A stretch of 64,000 bases of DNA from Azospira restricta. GTDB lineage: Bacteria > Pseudomonadota > Gammaproteobacteria > Burkholderiales > Rhodocyclaceae. The number at the start of each line of letters is the position of its first letter. Position 1 is the stretch's first letter. Below, one piece after another: positions 47,758 through 57,978 of the stretch. Both the position numbers and the translations under genes were made by a program. The stretch covers positions 1,178,001 to 1,242,000 of the forward strand of contig NZ_CP064781.1 in NCBI RefSeq assembly GCF_016858125.1, in the 5' to 3' direction. The notes under the pieces are model-generated. The model had not been told where the DNA came from and searched no databases. It saw nothing but the letters and a program-made list of their open reading frames with translations.

Positions 47758-48500
47758 CGGCGATAGCAGTAGAGCCGCGTCGCGCGGCCGTCACCGACCT
47801 CGACGATTGCGTTCGGTTCAACCGTGGGTACCGGGAAGCTGTTGCTGATGAACAGGCTGCCCGGCTTCATCTCCGCCTTCGCCTTTTCCCATAGCGCCGC
47901 CATCGGCACCGGCGACAAGAACGCATAGACCACGTCGCAATCGGCGAGCGGGGTCTGCCACAGGCTGCCCCAACGCAGCTCGCAATTGCGCCGGCCGAGG
48001 CACAGCAGTCGCCCGGCCAGCCAGGTCAGCGGTGCGTTCTCGACGCCGACGAAGTGGGCGTCCGGACGCGCTGCGGCGAGCGGGCGCAGCACGCTGCCGA
48101 GCCCGGCGCCGAGGTCGACGACGCGGAGGCCGGGGTGTGCCGGCAGCAGCTCGGCGAGGGCGTCGGCGGTCTCGCGGTTGCTCAGGTAGAGCGGCACCTG
48201 TCCCGAGAGCGCGCCGCGATAGACGAGCAGCAGCAGGATCGCCGCCGCCAGGAACCAGCCCGGGTCGATCTGCAGCTGCGCCACTGCCCAGGCGAGCGGC
48301 GCGAACAGCGCATGCATCGTCTGCCACCACCATGGTTGGCGGGTGAGGGCGGCGAGCAGGAAGGCCGCGGCGCCGATCGCCAGCACGACGCCGGCCCAGG
48401 GCAGGGCTTCGCCCCGGATGCCGTAGTACGGCCAGGCGAGCGAGAGGACCGCGACGACGGCGGCGAACTGCAGGGCGAGTTGGCGGAGGGGCGGGCTCAT
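47754..48500 (-). CDS. membrane-anchored class I SAM-dependent methyltransferase
   Basis: A 248-residue protein with three or four hydrophobic helices in the first 95 residues (LALQFAAVVAVLSLAWPYY, WAGVVLAIGAAAFLLAAL, PGWFLAAAILLLLVY). A Rossmann methyltransferase domain follows, with motif I VVDLGAGLGSVLRPLA near 127 and FVGVENAP as the acidic ribose site. The arrangement resembles the membrane-linked lysine methyltransferases of the FAM173 type, but the target here is unknown. It stands downstream of the oxidoreductase gene on the same strand. Confidence 0.7.
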   Translation of the reverse strand: MSPPLRQLALQFAAVVAVLSLAWPYYGIRGEALPWAGVVLAIGAAAFLLAALTRQPWWWQTMHALFAPLAWAVAQLQIDPGWFLAAAILLLLVYRGALSGQVPLYLSNRETADALAELLPAHPGLRVVDLGAGLGSVLRPLAAARPDAHFVGVENAPLTWLAGRLLCLGRRNCELRWGSLWQTPLADCDVVYAFLSPVPMAALWEKAKAEMKPGSLFISNSFPVPTVEPNAIVEVGDGRATRLYCYRR

Positions 48501-48557
48501 GCGGCGCTCGGAAGGGTCGAGCGCCGCATTCTACCCGCAGTGGCTGCGCGCGGCCGT

Positions 48558-51500
48558 CTACGCCGCTGCGGCGAGCTTGGCGTTGGCGCGCAGCGCGTTG
48601 CGCAGGCGTTCGCGTTCGCCGGCGACCGCGGCGACGTGCGCCGCCTTGACGTGGCCGAAGCCGCGGATGCGCTCCGGCACGCTGGCGAGCGCTACCGCGT
48701 CGGCCAGCGTTGCGGCGGAGAGGCGGTCGACGATCAGCGCCACGTCGGCCTCGTAGTCGGCGATCAGCTGCCGCTCCATGCGCCGCTCGGCGGTCTTGCC
48801 GAAGACGTCGAACGCCGTGCCGCGCAGGAAGCGCAGCTTCGCCAGCAGGCGGAAAGCGCGCAGCATCCACGGGCCGTAGGCCTGCTTCCGCGGATGCCCG
48901 CTGTTCGGGTCGGTCGTCGCGACCAGCGGCGGTGCCAGATGGAAGACCAGCCGGTAGTCGCCCGCGAAGGTTTCCTCTATGCGGCGCAGGAAGGCCGGGT
49001 CGGCATAGAGCCGCGCCACCTCGTACTCGTCCTTGATCGCCAGCAGCTTGAAGTAGTAGCGGGCGACTGCCTCGGCCAGCGCCGTGCCGCCGAGCGCCGC
49101 CTCGGCCGTGCGCACGCGCTCGACCAGCGCGCGGTAGCGCGCGGCGTAGGCGGCGTCCTGGTAGTCGGCGAGAATCTCGGCGCGGCGCGCGACGATTTCG
49201 TCGAGGCCGCGCGCCGCGGGCGTCAGCGGCACCACCGCCGCCGGCTCGGCGAAGCGGCGCACCGCCGCCAGGTCGTGCGCGGCGCGGCGGCCCCAGAGGA
49301 AGGCGCGATGGTTCTGCGCGACGGCGGTGCCGTTCAGCTCGAAGGCCTTCTCGATCGCCGCCAGCGATACCGGCACCAGCCCCTTCTGCCAGGCCATGCC
49401 GAGCAGGAAGGTGTTGGCGAAGATGGCGTCGCCCATCAGCTTGACGGCCAGTTGCTGCGCGTCGACGAAATGCACGTTGCCTTCGCCGCAGGCTTCGACG
49501 ATGCGCGCCTCCATGCGGTCGAGCGGGAACTGCCAGTCCGGATTGGTCGTGAACTCGGCGGTCGGCGTCTCGGCGAGGTTCACCACCGCCCGCGTCTTGC
49601 CGGCGAGCGTCTTCGAGATCGCCTCGTTGCCGGCGCTGACCACCAGGTCGCCGCCGACGATCGCGTCGGCCTCGCCGGTGGCGATGCGCGCGGCGTGGAT
49701 GTCGGCCGGCCGGTCGGCGATGCGCAGGTGCGAATAGACGGCGCCGAATTTCTGCGCCAGCCCGGTCATGTCGAGCACCGACACGCCCTTGCCGTCGATG
49801 TGCGCGGCCATGCCGATCAGCGCGCCGATGGTGACGACGCCGGTGCCGCCGACGCCGGTGACGAGGATGTTGAACGGCTTCCCGGTGTCGACCGGCGCCG
49901 GCAGCGGCAGGTCGGCGAAATGCCGCTCGTGCGCCTCGTCGGCGCTGATCGCCTGCGGCTTCCTGAGCTGGCCGCCCTCGATCGTGACGAAGGACGGGCA
50001 GAAGCCCTTCAGGCACGAGAAGTCCTTGTTGCACGAGGACTGGTCGATCTGGCGCTTCCTGCCGAACTCGGTCTCGACCGGCACGATCGACAGGCAGTTC
50101 GACTGCACGCCGCAGTCGCCGCAGCCCTCGCACACCGCCTCGTTGATGAACACGCGCTTCGCCGGGTCGGCCAGCTTGCCGCGCTTCCGGCGCCGCCGCT
50201 TCTCGGTGGCGCAGGTCTGGTCGTAGATCAGGATCGAGACGCTGGGGTACTCGCGCAGCTCGCGCTGCACCGCATCGAGCTCGTCGCGGTGGCGGATCGG
50301 GATCGGCTTGCCGCCGATCAGCGCCAGGCCGCCGACCCCGGCGTACTTCTCCGGCTCGTCGGTGACGATGACGATCTTCTCGATCCCTTCGCCCTCGAGC
50401 TGGCGCGTCATCTGCGGCACGGTCAGCGTGCCGTCGACCGGCTGGCCGCCGGTCATCGCCACGGCGTCGTTGTAGAGGATCTTGTAGGTGATCGGGTGGC
50501 CGGCCGACACCGCCTGGCGGATCGCCAGCAGCCCGGAGTGGAAATAGGTACCGTCGCCGAGGTTGGCGAAGATGTGCTTCTCGGCGGTGAACGGCGCCTG
50601 TCCGACCCAGGGTACGCCCTCGCCGCCCATGTGCGTGAAGGTGCCGGTGCTGCGGTCCATCCAGGTCACCATGTAGTGGCAGCCGATGCCGGCAACCGCG
50701 CGCGAACCTTCCGGTACGCGCGTCGAGGTGTTGTGCGGGCAGCCCGAGCAGAAGGTCGGCGTGCGCTGCGCCAGCCGGATCGGCGCCGCCTGCGCACGCT
50801 GCTTGGCCTCGATCAGCGCCAGCCGTGCCTGGATGTGCGGCGAGGTGAAGAAGCGCTCGATGCGGGCGGCGATGACGCGTGCGATATGCGCCACCGACAG
50901 CTCGCCGGCGGCCGGCAACAGCCATTCGCCGTGCGTGACGTGACCGCGGCCGTCCGGGATCGACGCCCACTCGCCCTTTTCGTCGAACTTGCCGATGACG
51001 CGCGGGCGCACGTCCTCGCGCCAGTTGTAGAGTTCCTCCTTGAGCTGGTATTCGATCAGCTGGCGCTTCTCCTCGATCACCAGGATCTCCTCCAGCCCTT
51101 CCGCGAACTCGCGCACGCCGTCGGCTTCCAGCGGCCAGACCATGCCCACCTTGTACAGGCGGATGCCGATCTCGGCGGCGAGCGCGTCGTCGATGCCCAG
51201 CTCGTCGAAGGCCTGGCGCACGTCGAGGTAGGACTTGCCGGCGGTGATGATGCCCAGCCGCGGCGCCGGCGAGTCGATGACGACGCGGTTCAGCCGGTTG
51301 GCGCGGGCGTAGGCGAGCGCGGCGTAGAGCTTGTGGTGCAGCAGCCGGCGCTCCTGCTCGTGGCGGTCGTCCGGCCAGCGGATGTTGAGGCCGCCTTCCG
51401 GCAGCTCGAAGTCGGTCGGCGTGACGATGGGCAGCGACAGCGGATCGATGTCCACCGAGGCCGAGGTCTCGACGGTGTCGGCGAGCGCCTTCAGCGCCAC

Positions 51501-52088
51501 CCAGCAGCCGGAGTAGCGGCTCATCGCCCAGCCGTGCAGGCCGTAGTCGAGGTACTCCTGGACGTTCGCCGGGTACAGCACCGGCATCATCACCGCCTTG
51601 AAGAAGTGGTCGGTCTGGTGCGGCAGCGTCGACGACTTGGCGTTGTGGTCGTCGCCGGCGATCACCAGCACGCCGCCGTGCGGCGAGGTGCCGGCGGCGT
51701 TGGCGTGGCGGAAGACGTCGCCGCAGCGGTCGACGCCCGGCCCCTTGCCGTACCACATGCCGAAGACGCCGTCGTATTTCGCGCCGGGGAACAGGTTGAC
51801 CTGCTGCGAGCCCCACACCGCGGTGGCGGCGAGGTCTTCGTTGACGCCCGGCTGGAAGACGATGTGCTGCGGTTCGAGAATCTTCTTCGCCGCCCAGAAG
51901 GCCTGGTCGACGCCACCGAGCGGGCTGCCGCGGTAGCCGGAGACGAAGCCGGCGGTGTTGAGTCCGGCGGCCGCGTCGCGCTGCCGCTGCAGCAGGGGCA
52001 GGCGGACCAAGGCTTGCGAGCCGGTGAGAAAGACACGTCCCGAGGCGCGGGTGTACTTGTCCTCGAGCGTGATCGAGAGATCGCTCAT
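48558..52088 (-). CDS. fused indolepyruvate:ferredoxin oxidoreductase (alpha-gamma)
   Basis: A 1176-residue single-chain 2-oxoacid:ferredoxin oxidoreductase that would oxidatively decarboxylate aryl pyruvates to aryl-acetyl-CoA. The thiamine-diphosphate site (LGDGTYFHSG near 509 and YNDAVAMTGGQ) follows the N-terminal domains. A cysteine cluster near 650 (CEGCGDCGVQSNC, then SSCNKDFSCLKGFC) binds iron-sulfur centres, and the gamma-type domain begins at about 745 (VTGVGGTGVVTIGALIG). The Shine-Dalgarno CGGAGGAG precedes the ATG. The product would be phenylacetyl- or indoleacetyl-CoA, linking to the PaaK-like and CoA-transferase genes. Confidence 0.92.
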   Translation of the reverse strand: MSDLSITLEDKYTRASGRVFLTGSQALVRLPLLQRQRDAAAGLNTAGFVSGYRGSPLGGVDQAFWAAKKILEPQHIVFQPGVNEDLAATAVWGSQQVNLFPGAKYDGVFGMWYGKGPGVDRCGDVFRHANAAGTSPHGGVLVIAGDDHNAKSSTLPHQTDHFFKAVMMPVLYPANVQEYLDYGLHGWAMSRYSGCWVALKALADTVETSASVDIDPLSLPIVTPTDFELPEGGLNIRWPDDRHEQERRLLHHKLYAALAYARANRLNRVVIDSPAPRLGIITAGKSYLDVRQAFDELGIDDALAAEIGIRLYKVGMVWPLEADGVREFAEGLEEILVIEEKRQLIEYQLKEELYNWREDVRPRVIGKFDEKGEWASIPDGRGHVTHGEWLLPAAGELSVAHIARVIAARIERFFTSPHIQARLALIEAKQRAQAAPIRLAQRTPTFCSGCPHNTSTRVPEGSRAVAGIGCHYMVTWMDRSTGTFTHMGGEGVPWVGQAPFTAEKHIFANLGDGTYFHSGLLAIRQAVSAGHPITYKILYNDAVAMTGGQPVDGTLTVPQMTRQLEGEGIEKIVIVTDEPEKYAGVGGLALIGGKPIPIRHRDELDAVQRELREYPSVSILIYDQTCATEKRRRRKRGKLADPAKRVFINEAVCEGCGDCGVQSNCLSIVPVETEFGRKRQIDQSSCNKDFSCLKGFCPSFVTIEGGQLRKPQAISADEAHERHFADLPLPAPVDTGKPFNILVTGVGGTGVVTIGALIGMAAHIDGKGVSVLDMTGLAQKFGAVYSHLRIADRPADIHAARIATGEADAIVGGDLVVSAGNEAISKTLAGKTRAVVNLAETPTAEFTTNPDWQFPLDRMEARIVEACGEGNVHFVDAQQLAVKLMGDAIFANTFLLGMAWQKGLVPVSLAAIEKAFELNGTAVAQNHRAFLWGRRAAHDLAAVRRFAEPAAVVPLTPAARGLDEIVARRAEILADYQDAAYAARYRALVERVRTAEAALGGTALAEAVARYYFKLLAIKDEYEVARLYADPAFLRRIEETFAGDYRLVFHLAPPLVATTDPNSGHPRKQAYGPWMLRAFRLLAKLRFLRGTAFDVFGKTAERRMERQLIADYEADVALIVDRLSAATLADAVALASVPERIRGFGHVKAAHVAAVAGERERLRNALRANAKLAAAA

Positions 52089-52250
52089 TGTGAGACTCCT
52101 CCGTTGGCTGTGATCCGGTCACGTTCTTGTGGAGCGAGCCGGGTTGATGTCGTGCGTCGCGGGTAGGCGACGCATGCATTGTATGGGACAGCGAATCCGC
52201 CGTAACGTTGCGGCGCAGCAGCGGCGGCGGCGCCGCCGATGCCGGCTGTA

Positions 52251-52256
52251 TATAAT
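52251..52256 (+). promoter_or_regulatory. -10 element ahead of the DUF808 gene
   Basis: A perfect TATAAT about 80 nt upstream of the start codon; no matching -35 at 16-18 bp. Confidence 0.35.
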
Positions 52257-52331
52257 CGCGGCTTTCGCCGGCGTGCCGTCCCCGGGACCGCCGGCGCCGC
52301 GTCTTCCAACCGCCACGACAACGGAGCCCCC

Positions 52332-53249
52332 ATGGCCGGCGCCAGCCTCCTCGCCCTCCTCGACGACATCGCGACGATCCTCGACGACGTTTCCATCATG
52401 ACCAAGGTGGCGGCGAAGAAGACCGCCGGCGTGCTCGGCGACGACCTGGCGCTGAACGCCGAGCAGGTCGCCGGCGTGCGCGCCGAGCGCGAACTGCCGG
52501 TGGTGTGGGCGGTGGCCAAGGGCTCGCTGCTGAACAAGACGATCCTGGTGCCGACGGCACTGGCGATCAGCGCCGTGGCGCCGATGCTGGTGCTGCCGCT
52601 GCTGATGGTCGGCGGCCTCTATCTGTGCTTCGAGGGCGTCGAGAAGCTGGCGCACAAGTGGCTGCATCGCGCCGACGAGCTTGCCGCCGAGCATGATGCC
52701 GAGCTGGCGGCGGTGGCGGACGAGAGCGTCGACCTCGTCGCCTTCGAAAAGGAGAAGATCAAGGGCGCGGTCCGCACCGACTTCGTGCTCTCCGCCGAGA
52801 TCCTCGTCATCGCGCTCGGCACCGTCGCCGACAAGCCGTTCGCGGTGCAGGCGTCGGTGCTGGTCGGCATTGCGCTGATCATGACGGCGGGGGTTTATGG
52901 CCTGGTGGCGGCGATCGTCAAGATGGACGACGTCGGCGCCCATCTCGTCGCCCGCGGCAGTGCCGCGGCGAAGGCCGTCGGTCGCCTGCTGCTGGCGGCG
53001 GCGCCGCGCATCATGAAGGCGCTGACGGTGATCGGCACGCTGGCGATGTTCCTCGTCGGCGGCGGCATCCTGACGCACGGCGTGCCCGCCGTGCACCACG
53101 GCATCGAGTCGGCGGCGGCCGCCGCCGGGTTTGCCGCGCCGTTGGTCGCCGCCGCGCTCGATGCGCTGGTCGGCGTGCTCGCCGGCGCGCTGGCGCTGGC
53201 GGCGATGACGCTGCTCGGCCGCCTGCGCGGCACGCCGGCGGCGCCCTGA
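52332..53249 (+). CDS. DUF808 (YedI-type) membrane protein
   Basis: A 305-residue inner-membrane protein matching the YedI/DUF808 pattern: [41 protein letters not shown] at the start, then about six hydrophobic helices and the acidic central segment [24 protein letters not shown]. Function is unknown in the family. The gene stands alone between divergent and convergent neighbours. Confidence 0.88.
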   Translation: MAGASLLALLDDIATILDDVSIMTKVAAKKTAGVLGDDLALNAEQVAGVRAERELPVVWAVAKGSLLNKTILVPTALAISAVAPMLVLPLLMVGGLYLCFEGVEKLAHKWLHRADELAAEHDAELAAVADESVDLVAFEKEKIKGAVRTDFVLSAEILVIALGTVADKPFAVQASVLVGIALIMTAGVYGLVAAIVKMDDVGAHLVARGSAAAKAVGRLLLAAAPRIMKALTVIGTLAMFLVGGGILTHGVPAVHHGIESAAAAAGFAAPLVAAALDALVGVLAGALALAAMTLLGRLRGTPAAP

Positions 53250-53258
53250 GCGCGGCGG

Positions 53259-54653
53259 TCAGGGCAGAATCTTGCCCGGGTTGAGCAGATCGTCCGGGTC
53301 GAGTGCGCGCTTGAGCGCGCGCATCACGTCGACGGCGCCGTCGCCGTGTTCGCGCAGCATGAACTTCTTCTTGCCCAGCCCGATGCCGTGCTCGCCGGTG
53401 CAGGTGCCTTCCATCGCGAGCGCCCGCTCGACGACGCGCTCGTTGATCCATTCCGCCTCGGCCATCTCCTTCTCGTTGGCCGGGTCGACCAGCACGACCA
53501 GGTGGAAGTTGCCGTCGCCGACGTGACCGAAGAGCATGATCGGGATCGACACCTGCGCGAGGTCCGCGTTGGTCGCCGCGATGCACTCGGCGAGCCGCGA
53601 GATCGGCACGCAGACGTCGGTCGGGAAGGCGCGGCCGCCGGGCTTCAACTGCAGGCAGGCGAAATAGGCGTCGTGGCGCGCCTGCCACAGGCGGGTGCGC
53701 TCCTCGGGGCGCGTCGCCCACTGGAAATGCTCGCCGCCGTGCTCGCCGGCGATCTGTTGCACGAATTCGGCCTGTTCGGCGACCGCGGTTGCGCTGCCGT
53801 GGAACTCGAAAAACAGCGTCGGCCGCTCCGGCAGCGTCGTCTTGCTGAAGCGGTTGATCGCGGTCAGCGTCAGCGCGTCGAGCAGCTCGATGCGCGCCAC
53901 CGGCACACCCATCTGGATGGTCTGGATGACGGTGTTCACTGCCGCGTCGACATCGGGGAAGGTGCAGACGGCGGCCGACATCGCTTCCGGCACCGGGTAG
54001 AGCCTGACCGTCAGTTCGGTGACGATGCCGAGGGTGCCTTCCGAACCGACGAACAGCCGGGTCAGGTCGTAGCCGGCCGAGGATTTCTTCGCCCGGCCGC
54101 CGGTGCGGATGATGCGGCCGTCGGCGAGCACCACCGTCATCGCCATCACGTTCTCGCGCATCGTGCCGTAGCGCACGGCGTTGGTGCCCGAGGCGCGCGT
54201 CGCCGCCATGCCGCCGAGCGAGGCGTCGGCACCGGGGTCGATCGGGAAGAAGAGGCCGGTTCCTTTCAGCGCCTCGTTCAGCTGCTTGCGCGTGACGCCG
54301 GCCTGCACCGTCGCGTCGAGATCCTCGGCGTGGATGGCGAGCACGCGGTTCATGCCCGAGAGATCGATGCTGACGCCGCCGCGCACGGCGAGCAGGTGGC
54401 CCTCGACCGAGCTGCCGGCGCCGTAGGGGATCACCGGCACCCGGTGCTCCCGGCAAAGGCGGACGATCGCCGCGACCTCGTCGGGCGATTCGGCAAAGGC
54501 GACCGCGTCCGGAGGTTCCGGGGCGTGCACCGATTCGTCGCGGCCATGCTGCAGGCGGACCGACTCGCCCTGCGAGAAGCGTTGGCCGAGGCGCTCGCGC
54601 AGTGCGGCGACGAGAGGTTCCGGGAGCGGCGGATGGGGGGCAGGGCGGGTCAT
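53259..54653 (-). CDS. FAD-linked D-2-hydroxyacid dehydrogenase (GlcD/DLD-type)
   Basis: A 464-residue flavoprotein of the vanillyl-alcohol-oxidase fold. The FAD-binding segment PYGAGSSVEGHLLAVRGGVSIDLSGMN is near 95-120, LFVGSEGTLGIVTELTVR follows, and the C-terminal cap has FGHVGDGNFHL and CTGEHGIGLGKKKFM. Length and motifs fit D-lactate dehydrogenase (cytochrome) or the glycolate oxidase GlcD subunit. No glcE/glcF genes are nearby, so a stand-alone D-lactate or D-2-hydroxyacid dehydrogenase is more likely. The electron acceptor is unknown. Confidence 0.87.
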   Translation of the reverse strand: MTRPAPHPPLPEPLVAALRERLGQRFSQGESVRLQHGRDESVHAPEPPDAVAFAESPDEVAAIVRLCREHRVPVIPYGAGSSVEGHLLAVRGGVSIDLSGMNRVLAIHAEDLDATVQAGVTRKQLNEALKGTGLFFPIDPGADASLGGMAATRASGTNAVRYGTMRENVMAMTVVLADGRIIRTGGRAKKSSAGYDLTRLFVGSEGTLGIVTELTVRLYPVPEAMSAAVCTFPDVDAAVNTVIQTIQMGVPVARIELLDALTLTAINRFSKTTLPERPTLFFEFHGSATAVAEQAEFVQQIAGEHGGEHFQWATRPEERTRLWQARHDAYFACLQLKPGGRAFPTDVCVPISRLAECIAATNADLAQVSIPIMLFGHVGDGNFHLVVLVDPANEKEMAEAEWINERVVERALAMEGTCTGEHGIGLGKKKFMLREHGDGAVDVMRALKRALDPDDLLNPGKILP

Positions 54654-54774
54654 CGGGTCGGGCGGATGGTGGTCGGGTGAGCCGGATTCTAGTGCCTCGC
54701 CGCCGAAAAGCCAGCGACGGGTCGCATCCTGGCGGGTTTTTTGCTAAGATGCGCAGCCTATTTCGCGAAAGCAT

Positions 54775-54803
54775 TTGACAGCGGTTGTGCAAATGCTGAT
54801 AAT
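54775..54803 (+). promoter_or_regulatory. sigma-70 promoter of the tRNA-tuf operon
   Basis: TTGACA (perfect) and GATAAT (5 of 6) with a 17-bp spacer place the transcription start at about 54810, just before tRNA-Tyr. This is the strongest promoter match in the window, as expected for stable RNA. Confidence 0.85.
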
Positions 54804-54815
54804 CTCCGGTTTCCC

Positions 54816-54900
54816 GGAGGGATACCCAAGCGGTCAACGGGAACAGACTGTAAATCTGTCGGCTCTGCCTTCGAAGGTTCGAATCCTTCTCCCTCCACCA
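54816..54900 (+). tRNA. tRNA-Tyr (GTA)
   Basis: 85 nt including encoded CCA. Acceptor GGAGGGA/TCCCTCC, anticodon GTA at 54850-54852, a long variable arm as in class II tRNAs, and T-loop GGTTCGAATCC. First gene of the tRNA-tuf operon. Confidence 0.97.
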
Positions 54901-54941
54901 AAAAAATTGTCGCGAACGTTGTAGTCGTGGTTCTGGTTTGT

Positions 54942-55015
54942 GCGGGTGTAGCTCAATGGTAGAGCTGAAGCCTTCCAAGCTTAAGACGAGGGTTCGATTC
55001 CCTTCACCCGCTCCA
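54942..55015 (+). tRNA. tRNA-Gly (TCC)
   Basis: 74 nt including CCA. Acceptor GCGGGTG/CACCCGC, discriminator T, anticodon TCC in loop CTTCCAA, and T-loop GGTTCGATTCC. Confidence 0.97.
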
Positions 55016-55048
55016 CTCCGCGACAGGTAGTTTGCTGTAGCCGGGTTT

Positions 55049-55123
55049 GCCCATGTAGCTCAGTGGCAGAGCACTCCCTTGGTAAGGGAGAGGTCGGCAG
55101 TTCAATCCTGCCCATGGGCACCA
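55049..55123 (+). tRNA. tRNA-Thr (GGT)
   Basis: 75 nt including CCA. Acceptor GCCCATG/CATGGGC, anticodon GGT at 55081-55083 on stem CTCCC/GGGAG. It precedes tuf by 58 nt, the classical tRNA-tufB arrangement. Confidence 0.97.
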
Positions 55124-55181
55124 TTCGCTGGTGCAACCGAATCGAAATCGTTGATCTTTTTATATTTGAGGAAGCGGGAAA

Positions 55182-56372
<1,191 letters not shown>

Positions 56373-56381
56373 GACGGATTG

Positions 56382-56407
56382 GCGGGGCATCCCTTCGGGC
56401 GCCCCGC
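56382..56407 (+). other. GC-rich hairpin between tuf and tRNA-Trp
   Basis: GCGGGGC pairs with GCCCCGC around an inner CCC-TTC-GGG hairpin. There is no T tail, so it is more likely a 3'-end stabiliser or processing signal for tuf mRNA than a terminator. Confidence 0.5.
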
Positions 56408-56419
56408 AGTCTCTGCCGC

Positions 56420-56495
56420 AGGGGCATAGCTCAATTGGCAGAGCGTCGGTCTCCAAAACCGAAGGTTGGGGGTTCGAGACCCTCTGCCCCTGCCA
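56420..56495 (+). tRNA. tRNA-Trp (CCA)
   Basis: 76 nt including CCA. Acceptor AGGGGCA/TGCCCCT, anticodon CCA at 56453-56455, T-loop GGTTCGAGACC. It precedes secE by 23 nt, as in E. coli. Confidence 0.97.
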
Positions 56496-56518
56496 CCAAC
56501 AATTAAGACGCGATAGAA

Positions 56519-56872
56519 ATGGCCGACAAGATCAAGTTTGCGCTGGCGCTGGTTCTCCTTGCTGCCGGCGTAGTTGGCTTTTACCTGCTCGCCGAGCAGG
56601 CCATGATCCTGCGGGTCCTTGCGGTCCTCGCGGGTGTCGCCGCTTCCGTCGCGGTGGCGTGGTTCACCGAGCCGGGCCAGCGTTTCTTCGTCTTCGCCCA
56701 GGAGGCGGCGGCGGAAACCAAGAAGGTGGTCTGGCCTTCGCGCAAGGAAACGATGCAGACGACCGGGGCGGTGTTCGCCTTCGTCGTCGTCATGGCGGTT
56801 TTTCTCTGGCTGACTGACAAGAGCCTGGAGTGGGTGTTCTACGACCTGATCCTGGGCTGGAAGAAATCATGA
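56519..56872 (+). CDS. secE: preprotein translocase subunit SecE
   Basis: A 117-residue essential partner of SecY in the Sec translocon. Three membrane helices (about 5-23, 29-47 and 82-100) mark the long proteobacterial form. The conserved amphipathic stretch [21 protein letters not shown] is near 60-80. It overlaps nusG by 4 bp (ATGA). Confidence 0.97.
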   Translation: MADKIKFALALVLLAAGVVGFYLLAEQAMILRVLAVLAGVAASVAVAWFTEPGQRFFVFAQEAAAETKKVVWPSRKETMQTTGAVFAFVVVMAVFLWLTDKSLEWVFYDLILGWKKS

Positions 56873-57402
56873 GCAAGCGCTGGTATGTCGTTCACGCCTA
56901 CTCGGGCTTCGAGAAGAGCGTTCAGCGGGCGCTGACCGAGCGCGTCGCCCGGTCGGGCATGCAGGACCTGTTCGGCCGCATCCTGGTGCCGGTCGAGGAA
57001 GTCGTCGAGCTGAAGGGCGGCCAGAAGAGCATCTCCGAACGCAAGTTCTTCCCCGGCTACGTGCTGGTGGAAATGGAGATGAACGACGACACCTGGCATC
57101 TGGTCAAAAGCACGCCGAAGGTCACCGGCTTTGTCGGCGGCACGGCGACCAAGCCGACGCCGATTTCCGAGAAGGAAGTCGACAAGATCATGCAGCAGAT
57201 GCAGGAGGGGGTCGAGAAGCCCCGTCCCAAGGTGCTGTTCGAGATCGGCGAAGTGGTTCGCGTCAAGGAAGGTCCGTTCACCGACTTCCACGGCTCGGTC
57301 GAGGACGTGAACTACGAAAAGAACAAGCTGCGGGTGTCGGTCACGATCTTCGGTCGGGCGACGCCGGTGGAGCTCGAGTTCGCCCAGGTCGAGAAGGCCT
57401 AA
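56869..57402 (+). CDS. nusG: transcription termination/antitermination protein NusG
   Basis: A 177-residue elongation factor that binds RNA polymerase and links it to Rho or the ribosome. The NGN domain begins [18 protein letters not shown] and includes [11 protein letters not shown]. The C-terminal KOW domain has [20 protein letters not shown]. The ATG at 56869 overlaps the secE stop. Confidence 0.98.
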   Translation: MSKRWYVVHAYSGFEKSVQRALTERVARSGMQDLFGRILVPVEEVVELKGGQKSISERKFFPGYVLVEMEMNDDTWHLVKSTPKVTGFVGGTATKPTPISEKEVDKIMQQMQEGVEKPRPKVLFEIGEVVRVKEGPFTDFHGSVEDVNYEKNKLRVSVTIFGRATPVELEFAQVEKA

Positions 57403-57409
57403 GGTCTTC

Positions 57410-57432
57410 CGCCGGGCGTTTCGGCGTTTTTT
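57410..57432 (+). terminator. intrinsic terminator between nusG and rplK
   Basis: CGCCG/CGGCG (5 bp) with a 7-nt loop and six T, 7 nt after the nusG stop. The stem is short, so read-through into the ribosomal operon is possible. Confidence 0.6.
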
Positions 57433-57438
57433 CGGGGG

Positions 57439-57475
57439 TTTGCCTGCCCCGGCCCGCAAGGGCGAAGCAGGCAAA
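57439..57475 (+). promoter_or_regulatory. hairpin in the rplK leader
   Basis: TTTGCCTGC pairs perfectly with GCAGGCAAA across a 19-nt loop that itself contains GCCC/GGGC. It lies about 70 nt before rplK and may belong to the L1 feedback site or simply insulate the two operons. Confidence 0.4.
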
Positions 57476-57545
57476 AGAGGAGCGTCAGTAGCCGGGTGCG
57501 CAAATCCGGCGAGCGCGCGTTACAACTCACGATTCAGGAGCCATC

Positions 57546-57977
57546 ATGGCAAAGAAGATCGTCGGCTATATCAAGCTGCAAGTGCCGGCGGGCAAGGCCA
57601 ATCCTTCGCCCCCGATCGGTCCCGCGCTGGGTCAGCGCGGCCTCAACATCATGGAATTCTGCAAGGCTTTCAACGCCCAGACGCAAAAGCTGGAGCCGGG
57701 CCTGCCGATCCCCGTGGTGATCACCGCCTACGCGGACAAGTCCTTCACGTTCATCATGAAGACGCCGCCGGCGACCGTCCTCATCAAGAAGGCGTCCGGC
57801 GTGCAGAAGGGCAGCGCGAAGCCGCATACCGACAAGGTCGGCAAGCTGACCCGCGCCCAGTGCGAGGAAATCGCCAAGGCCAAGATGCCGGACCTGACGG
57901 CCGCCGACATGGATGCCGCCGTGCGCACCATCGCCGGTTCCGCCCGTTCGATGGGCATCACCGTGGAGGGCCTCTGA
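57546..57977 (+). CDS. rplK: 50S ribosomal protein L11
   Basis: A 143-residue GTPase-centre protein. The N-terminal domain has the [24 protein letters not shown] signature; the C-terminal rRNA-binding domain ends [20 protein letters not shown]. Start codon 2 nt after the GAGCCATC leader; rplA follows after 1 nt. Confidence 0.99.
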   Translation: MAKKIVGYIKLQVPAGKANPSPPIGPALGQRGLNIMEFCKAFNAQTQKLEPGLPIPVVITAYADKSFTFIMKTPPATVLIKKASGVQKGSAKPHTDKVGKLTRAQCEEIAKAKMPDLTAADMDAAVRTIAGSARSMGITVEGL

Positions 57978-57978
57978 G

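Noticed and set aside
52110-52122. GTGATCCGGTCAC, CRP-like inverted repeat upstream of the indolepyruvate oxidoreductase gene
   Set aside because: Only 4-bp arms with a 5-nt centre, not the N6 spacing of CRP sites; likely chance.
54905-54924. AATTGTC between tRNA-Tyr and tRNA-Gly as another copy of the 35129 palindrome
   Set aside because: The right arm at the required spacing does not match at all.
54741-54962. Short plus-strand frame across the tRNA-Tyr gene
   Set aside because: It lies over a clear tRNA and has no protein-like features.
56382-56407. Hairpin after tuf as an intrinsic terminator
   Set aside because: No T run follows, and tRNA-Trp and secE continue downstream in the conserved operon order.
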